In this document: positions 58,003 to 64,000 of the stretch, in pieces | Layout: each line of letters begins with the position of its first letter | How positions within the stretch are numbered: the first letter of the stretch is position 1 | From: Delphinus delphis | Lineage: Eukaryota; Chordata; Mammalia; Artiodactyla; Delphinidae | Reading direction: 5' to 3' | DNA: 64,000 bases | Assembly (NCBI RefSeq): GCF_949987515.2 | Contig: NC_082689.1 | Coordinates: 70,616,267 to 70,680,266 of the forward strand | Notes under the pieces: generated by a model | Told to the model about the DNA's origin: nothing | What the model saw: only the letters and a program-made list of their open reading frames with translations | The model's database searches: none | Translations under genes and position numbers: made by a program

Positions 58003-59800
58003 GGGCTCTGAACGTAGTTTCACCTGAGAAAGTGCTGCTTCATTCTCTCTCTCCTCCTTGTCACGCTTAAGACAGGGAGGGCTGTGACACTCACACGTTG
58101 TGGCAGTCTTTCTGTGGCATGGCCCTTCTCAGCTCAAGAGACATGACTTTGGATTGGAGAAATGTCATTCTAGGCTTATCCTCCACCTTCCTGTAGTATT
58201 TTTCTTCTTTTTATGCAGCGACTTCCAGAATGTGCTGTTCCCTGGCACTTGTTTGATTTTCTCTCATTGGAGCCTTCTAAAAGACAGATGATAACATTAT
58301 TTCTACTGAAATTGATATCCTCACTCTATCCTGGGAAACATATGATCCTCTCCCACCTCACATGACCCTGGAACTTGTCCTGCACTGATTAAAAAAAAAA
58401 AAATGCTAAGGAGTAGAGGCTCTTTTTTGCACTGTAAATTAAGCAAGTTAAAAATTCTGCCTCAACACTGTTTTGGGGAATATAGGAAGGTTATTACAAA
58501 GGGAGGAGGTAAAGAATTCCTCAGCATCTTTCTGATTATACATAGTAGAAATTATTTTCTCTGGATTGGAACAGCTCCCTTGGATACTTCCTGCACTTTC
58601 GCATGGATACTGATTTATTTTTCTCTAAGTGAATTTAGGTAATGAGAAAGGGGCCTACTTGACATCTCCAGAGAATAAATCCTTCTAATTATCCACTAGA
58701 GAAGAGAAGCAGAAGGGCAGTCACAAAGCAAATACCTCCTAAAATATTTTAGAAATATGTCTCAAGTCCGAACCGTGCAGAAAACTACTAAAAATTGGGA
58801 AATTACTTGTGCTGAATAATGTAGGATATTCCTGGTTATTCTAATAGTTGGTGGTAAATATATCAGTTGTTATCAGTCTTGATGACTGCTGGATGTGGGC
58901 AGTTTTTAAAAAGTTAAGACCTGAAGCTGAACCACCATTCCCTGTAGCTCAGGTCCCCAAGCAGACATTGGATAGTCACAGATAGATACACTGCATCCCC
59001 TCACCCGGAGTTTCCCTACCTCAGCACTATTGGCAGCTGAGTACTTCTTTTTTGTGGGGGCTATTCTGTGCATTGCAGGGTGCCTAGCAGCATCCCTGAT
59101 CTCTACCCACTAGATGCCAGAAGCACCTCCTCCCTCCCCAAGTTGTGAAAATCAACAATGTCCTCAGTCATTGTCAAACGTCTCCTGCGAGGCAAAGACA
59201 CCTTCAGATGAGAACCCTGACCAGGAGAAACTTTGGACTCACTGCTCGAAGCCCTGGAACGCACCTATTTGCATATTGTCTATCATCGAATATGTCTTTA
59301 AGTCAAATCCATTTCCATCCTTTTTGGGTATATTGCTTTCTGAATTTCTCAGCTGTATGATGCATTGTTTTACTTCAGTATATTCAGATGTTATTCTTTT
59401 TAATGACTTCATTGCACTCTATTATATGAATATACCACAGCTTGTTTAACCAGTACATTATGCCATTTCTAATTTTTCATAATTACAAAGAATGTTGCAA
59501 TTTATGTATTCCTTAAGTCAAGAAAATCTTTTTGAATGTCTAGCATTTCCATCAACTGTAATAGATGCTGGTGAATAAGGCAAACAAACATGGACCTTGC
59601 CCTCATTCTGCTTACATTTTAGTAAGAAAGAAAACATGTAAATATGTAAATAAAGTAATTGCAGGTCATATATAGATATATATTTAAAACAATTCAGTTA
59701 ATAATAAATGCCATGAAGGAAATAAAAGGGGGAGACAGTGAGAAAGTGCTGAGGTCACTTTAAGTAGGGTGGTAGGGGAAGATTTCTCTGCGTAGGGGAC
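58003..59800. other. Spacer, no gene seen
   Basis: 59040-59460 may contain an old diverged repeat. 59560-59720 resembles an ancient interspersed repeat. The 111-codon open frame at 59114-59449 has no domain I recognise, and its second half lies in AT-rich sequence. Confidence 0.45.
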
Positions 59801-60010
59801 TTTTTTTGTTTTGTTTTGCTGTACGCGGGCCTCTCACTGTTGTGGCCTCTCCCGTTGCGGAGCACAGGCTCCGGACGCTGCAGGCTCAGCGGCCATGGCT
59901 CACGGGCCCAGCCGTTCCATGGCATGTGGGATCTTCCCGGACCGGGGCACGAACCCGTGTCCCCTGCATCGGCAGGTGGACTCTCAGCCACTGCGCCACC
60001 AGGGAAGCCC
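59801..60010 (-). mobile_element. CHR-type SINE, antisense
   Basis: T-rich tail 'tttttttgttttgttttgct', then 'gtacgcgggcctctcactgt' and the head 'gcgccaccagggaagccc'. The flanks share only a weak 'gac(t)ctttt'-like match, so the target duplication is uncertain. It sits directly against an L1M 3' end. Confidence 0.92.
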
Positions 60011-61620
60011 TGACTCTTTTTAATGAACATTTTATTGAAGTATAACATAACACAGAAATGTAAATAACTCATAAATGTACAGCATTGACTCCACAAAGTG
60101 AGCACACCCAGCACCGAGATGAATCAACAAGATTACCGACTCTTCAGAAGTCCTTCTCATGCCCACTCAGGGTAACTGCTCTCTTGATTTCTACACCATA
60201 ATTTCTTTGCCACTTTTTGAGCTTCATATAAATGGAATCATACAGCGTGTAACTCTTTTGTGGCTGCCTTTGTTAAACATTTCATTTGTGATAGTCTCCA
60301 TAACTGCTGAATGTAGTAAAAACTAGTTTATTCTATTGTCTTTAGATGATTCAATTTATTTGTCCACTCAATGAACAATGCATTGTTTTCAGATTTACAC
60401 TATTACAAACAATACTCCTAAGAATATTCTTGTACATTTATTTTGGTGAACATATATATGAATTTATTTGGGGCATGTATTGAGGGGTAAAAATTGCTGG
60501 TCATAGGGTGTGCTTTATGTCCAAATTTATTAGATACTACAAAATTATTTGTCTACCGACAGTTTATGAGAGTTTCAGTTATTCATATCCTTATTAAGAC
60601 TTGATATTACTGACCTTTTACATTTTAGCCCTTGCAGTAGGTGTGAAGCCATTTCTCATTGTGTTTTTTTTTCATTTCCCTGATAACTAATGAGGTTAAA
60701 TATCTTTCTTTATTACAGATTTATTGACATTTGTATATTCTCTTTTGAAACATACCTGTGTAAGTCTTTTGCATTTTTTTCTATTGGGTTGGTTTATTAT
60801 ATTTTTCTTACTGATTTGTTGGGGTTATCTTGTATTTATATGAGTTCTTTGTAAGTTTTATATGTTGAAAAGAATCTTCTCCCACTCTGTTCTTTGCCTT
60901 TTCACTCTCTTAATGCTGTCTTTGATTGGAGAGAAGTTTCTACTTTTAATGTAGGCCAATTTTTCAAATTATTTCCTTATTGCTAGTACTTTGTGTCCTA
61001 TTTTAAAAATCTTTCCCTTATGTTTTCTTCTAGGAGTTTTAGAGTTCCAAGTTATATGTTTACATAAGTCTTTAATCAATTTTGGGTAGATTTTTGTGTG
61101 TCTGTTTTCATGTATAGTGTGATATAGGGGTCAAGATAAACTTTTTTCCTTTACAGATAGCCAATTGATCTAGCATCATTTCTTGAAAAGACCATCCATT
61201 TCCCTCTGCACTGCAGTGTTACTTTTGTCATGAATCAGGCAATCATAATCAGGTGACATAAATGTGTAGTGTTGTTTCTGGAAATTCTATCCTGTTCTGT
61301 GGACTATTTGTTTATTCCTGCTGCAATACCACACTGTCTTAATTTTGGTAACTTTACAATAACTCTTGATATCTGGCAGTGGAAGGCTTCCAGCTCTGTT
61401 CTTTTTAAAGACTGTCTTGGTAACTCTTGTCTCTTTGCATCTTATATAGATTTTAGAGTCAAATTGTCATTTTCACACACGCACGCACACACACACACAC
61501 ACGCACACACACCTGCTGGAATTTTTATTGTGATTGCATTGAGATCAACTTGGGGGAAACGTGACACCAAGTCTTCCAATCCATGAAAATGGAGTACTGA
61601 ATATGATAATACTTTTATAC
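60011..61620 (-). mobile_element. Antisense L1M remnant (3' UTR and ORF2 C-terminal part)
   Basis: 'tttattgaagtataacataa' and 'cataaatggaatcatacagc'-like motifs mark an antisense L1M 3' UTR. Later 'tgttttcttctaggagtttt' and 'tttaatcaattttgggtag' are antisense ORF2. An AC microsatellite lies at 61474-61513. It is heavily decayed, with no useful frame. Confidence 0.65.
61474..61513. repeat. (AC)n microsatellite with GC interruptions
   Basis: About 19 AC units interrupted by 'gcacgc' near the start and 'cgc' near the end, inside antisense L1M. Confidence 0.93.
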
Positions 61621-62409
61621 TCAACAAAGATTTCAGTCAAGGGCAGCTTTTGTGAGAAAAAGGTCTGTGCTGACTCTCTGATTTTTTGTTTCATTTTGTT
61701 TTGTTTTAAATAGAAAGGAATGTTTTTCAAGGCTTAACTGATCACCAGGAAGGTGCACTTGCAAAAATATCAATTAAGGTAACTCATAAAGATCTGGCCT
61801 TTAAAAAACCAGTAAAAATGTTAGGAAACTTCATCAAAATACAAATCAAAAGTATCAGTCTGTAGCTCTTCTTTCTGGAAATAGCTAGCCAGCAGAAAGT
61901 TACAAACATTTTCAGAAACGAAAACTTTTCTTTTTAACCTGTATGCTCTTTCCTGCCTTCCAAGGTAACACACACATGTGCTGATCCAGCTTTTCCCCAC
62001 CATTATGCCCAAACACACAGGAGACCATAGAAAAGTTTGTGTTTTCCTAGATGATACTCTTTATTAATAATTAACAATGTTTCTTGTGAATCATTTCACT
62101 CTTTTAAAAATGTTTCATTGACTAATAAAGTCAGCTTGTATAAAACAATTAGGTTTATACAGAGTTTTAGTGTTCTTCAAATGTTCTAGAAACTTGTTTT
62201 CTGTGTACATCCAGTACACAGATGGATCATTTAACCATCAAAAGTCATATCAAATATACATTACTATTTCATACAAAAGAAAAGGCTTAGGGAATTTATT
62301 ATAATTTTAGTTTACAATTTTTTTCCTATTTAATCTGGTCATACATCCACCTAAATATTCACCAATGGTAAAAATGATCGATAAACATGTTGTTCATGAT
62401 TAAATATTA
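61621..62409. other. AT-rich spacer, no gene seen
   Basis: No repeat boundary or exon is recognised before the sense L1 begins at about 62410. Confidence 0.45.
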
Positions 62410-64000
62410 AACATTTTGAAAATGACTATACCACCCAAAGCAATGTACGGATTCAATGCAATCCCTATCAAATTACCAATGGCAGTTTTCACAGAACTAG
62501 AACAAAAAATTTCACAATTTGTATGGAAACACAAAAGACCCCGAATAGCCAAAGCAATCTTGAGAAAGAAAAACAGAGCTGGAGGAATCAGGCTCCCTGA
62601 CTTCAGACTATACTACAAAGCTACAGTAATCAAGACAGTATGTTACTGGCACAAAAACAGAAATACAGATCAATGGAACAGAATTGAAAGTACAGAGATA
62701 AATCCACACACATATGGGCACGTTATCTTTGATAAAGGATACAAGAATATACAATGGAGAAAAGACAGCCTCTTCAATAAGTGGTGCTGGGAAAACTGGA
62801 CAGCTACATGTAAAAGAACGAAATTAGAACACTTCCTAACCCCACACACAAAAATAAATGCAAAATGGATTAAAGACCTAAATGTAAGACCAGACACTAT
62901 AAAACTCTTAGAGGAAAACATAGGAAGAACACTTTATGACATAAATTACAAGATCCTTTTTGATCCACCTCCTAGAGAAATGGAAATAAAAACAAAAATA
63001 AACAAATGGGACCTAATGAAACTTAAAAGCTTCTTCACAGCAAAGGAAACCATAAACAAGACCAAAAGACAACCTCAGAATGGAGAAAATATTTGCAAAT
63101 GAAACAACTGACAAAGGATTAATCTCCAAAATATACAAGGAGCTCATGCAGCTCAGTATCAAAAAAAACCCAACCTGATCCAAAAATGGGCAGAAGACAT
63201 AAATAAACTTTTCTCCAAAGAAGATATACAGATTGCCAACAAACCCGTGAAAGGATGTTCAACATCACTAATCATTAGAGAAATGCAAATCAAAGCTATA
63301 TTGAGGTATCACCTCACACTGGTCAGAATGGCCATCATCAAAAAATCTACAAACAATAAATGCTGGAGAGAGTGTGGAGAAAAGGGAACCCTCTTGCACT
63401 CTTTGTGGGAATGTAAATCAATACAGCCACTATGGAGAATAGTATGGAGGTTCCTTAAAAAACTAAAAATAGAACTGCCATACGACCCAGCAATCCCACT
63501 ACTGGGCATACACCCTGAGAAAACCATAACTGAAAAAGAGTCATGTACCACAATGTTCACTGCAGCTCTCTTTCCAATAGCCAGGATATGGAAGCAACTT
63601 AAGTGCCCATCAACAGATGAATGGATAAAGAAGATGTGGCACATATATACGATGGAATATTACTCAGCCATAAAAAGAAACGAAATTGAGTTTTTTGTAG
63701 TGAGGTGGATGGACCTAGATTCTGTCACACAGAGTGAAGTAAGTCAGAAAGAGAAAAACATTTACCGTATGTTAACATGGTTTATATATGGAATCTAAAA
63801 GAAAAAAATGGTTCTGAAGAACCTAGGGACAAGTCAGGAATAAAGACACAGATGTAGAGAATGGACTTGAGGACACGGGGAGGGGGAAGGGTAAGCTGGG
63901 ACGAAGTGAGAGAGTGACATGGACATATATACACTACCAAATGTAGAATAGATAGCTAGTGGGAAGCAGCCACATAGCACAGGGAGATCAGCTCGGTGCT
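62410..64000 (+). mobile_element. 5'-truncated sense L1, running off the right edge
   Basis: Begins in ORF2 after the reverse transcriptase ('aaaatgactataccaccc') and reaches the 3' UTR. The last bases, 'catagcacagggagatcagc' and following, match the start of the nested insert at 32162. The 3' end and tail lie outside the window. It is closely related to L1-A and has comparatively few lesions. Confidence 0.92.
62416..63798 (+). pseudogene. L1 ORF2 C-terminal half, one main frameshift region
   Basis: Two open pieces. 62416-63102 covers the post-RT region ([10 protein letters not shown], then [12 protein letters not shown] and [12 protein letters not shown]). 63247-63798 covers the zinc-knuckle domain (C-W-R-E-C, H-S-L-W-E-C) and the C-terminus ([10 protein letters not shown]). 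The stretch between them holds stops (K-stop after N-G-E-N-I-C-K) and a frame change. The endonuclease and reverse transcriptase are absent, so it is inactive. Confidence 0.9.

Overview
This is vertebrate nuclear DNA, almost certainly from a cetacean (whale or dolphin). It is AT-rich with CpG-poor spacers, holds no compact gene, and is packed with interspersed repeats. The lineage call rests on five near-identical tRNA-derived SINEs of the CHR type. Their head reads GGGCTTCCCTGGTGGCGCAG, with an A box (TGGCGCAGTGG) and a B box (GGTTCGTGCC). It also rests on LINE-1 3' UTRs of the cetartiodactyl kind, and on the absence of Alu, B1, Bov-tA or carnivore SINEs.

Layout. 1-8.2 kb is old spacer with L2, MIR and L1M remnants and one CHR SINE. 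8.2-10.4 kb is an antisense L1 into which a tRNA-derived SINE and a 67-bp L1 tail were later inserted. 10.4-14.9 kb is spacer. 14.9-19.1 kb and 21.6-25.2 kb are scrambled L1M remnants. 26.8-33.3 kb is a nearly end-to-end antisense L1 (L1-A) that has lost ORF1 and carries a nested 199-bp L1 3' end flanked by a 15-bp target duplication. 35.6-37.1 kb holds two sense CHR SINEs, a MIR and a perfect 16-bp inverted repeat. 39.6-40.2 kb is an L1 3' end. 41.87-41.95 kb is the only exon-like stretch I could find. 42.0-46.4 kb is the 5' two thirds of a second antisense L1 (L1-B). 46.4-54.2 kb is spacer with an ORF1-only L1M and a hAT-type MITE. 54.2-64 kb holds sense L1 3' ends, two MLT1 LTRs, two antisense CHR SINEs and an antisense L1M.

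Interpretation. All recognisable protein-coding sequence belongs to decayed LINE-1 ORF1 or ORF2. The host-gene signal is limited to one candidate 81-83 bp exon, so the window is best read as intergenic DNA or part of a very large intron. I see no operon, CRISPR, phage or other novel system. The more interesting points are structural: the orphan exon beside an L1 breakpoint, tandem-monomer-like and duplicated L1 5' UTRs, an ORF1-less L1, very short L1 insertions with clear target duplications, and several perfect palindromes.
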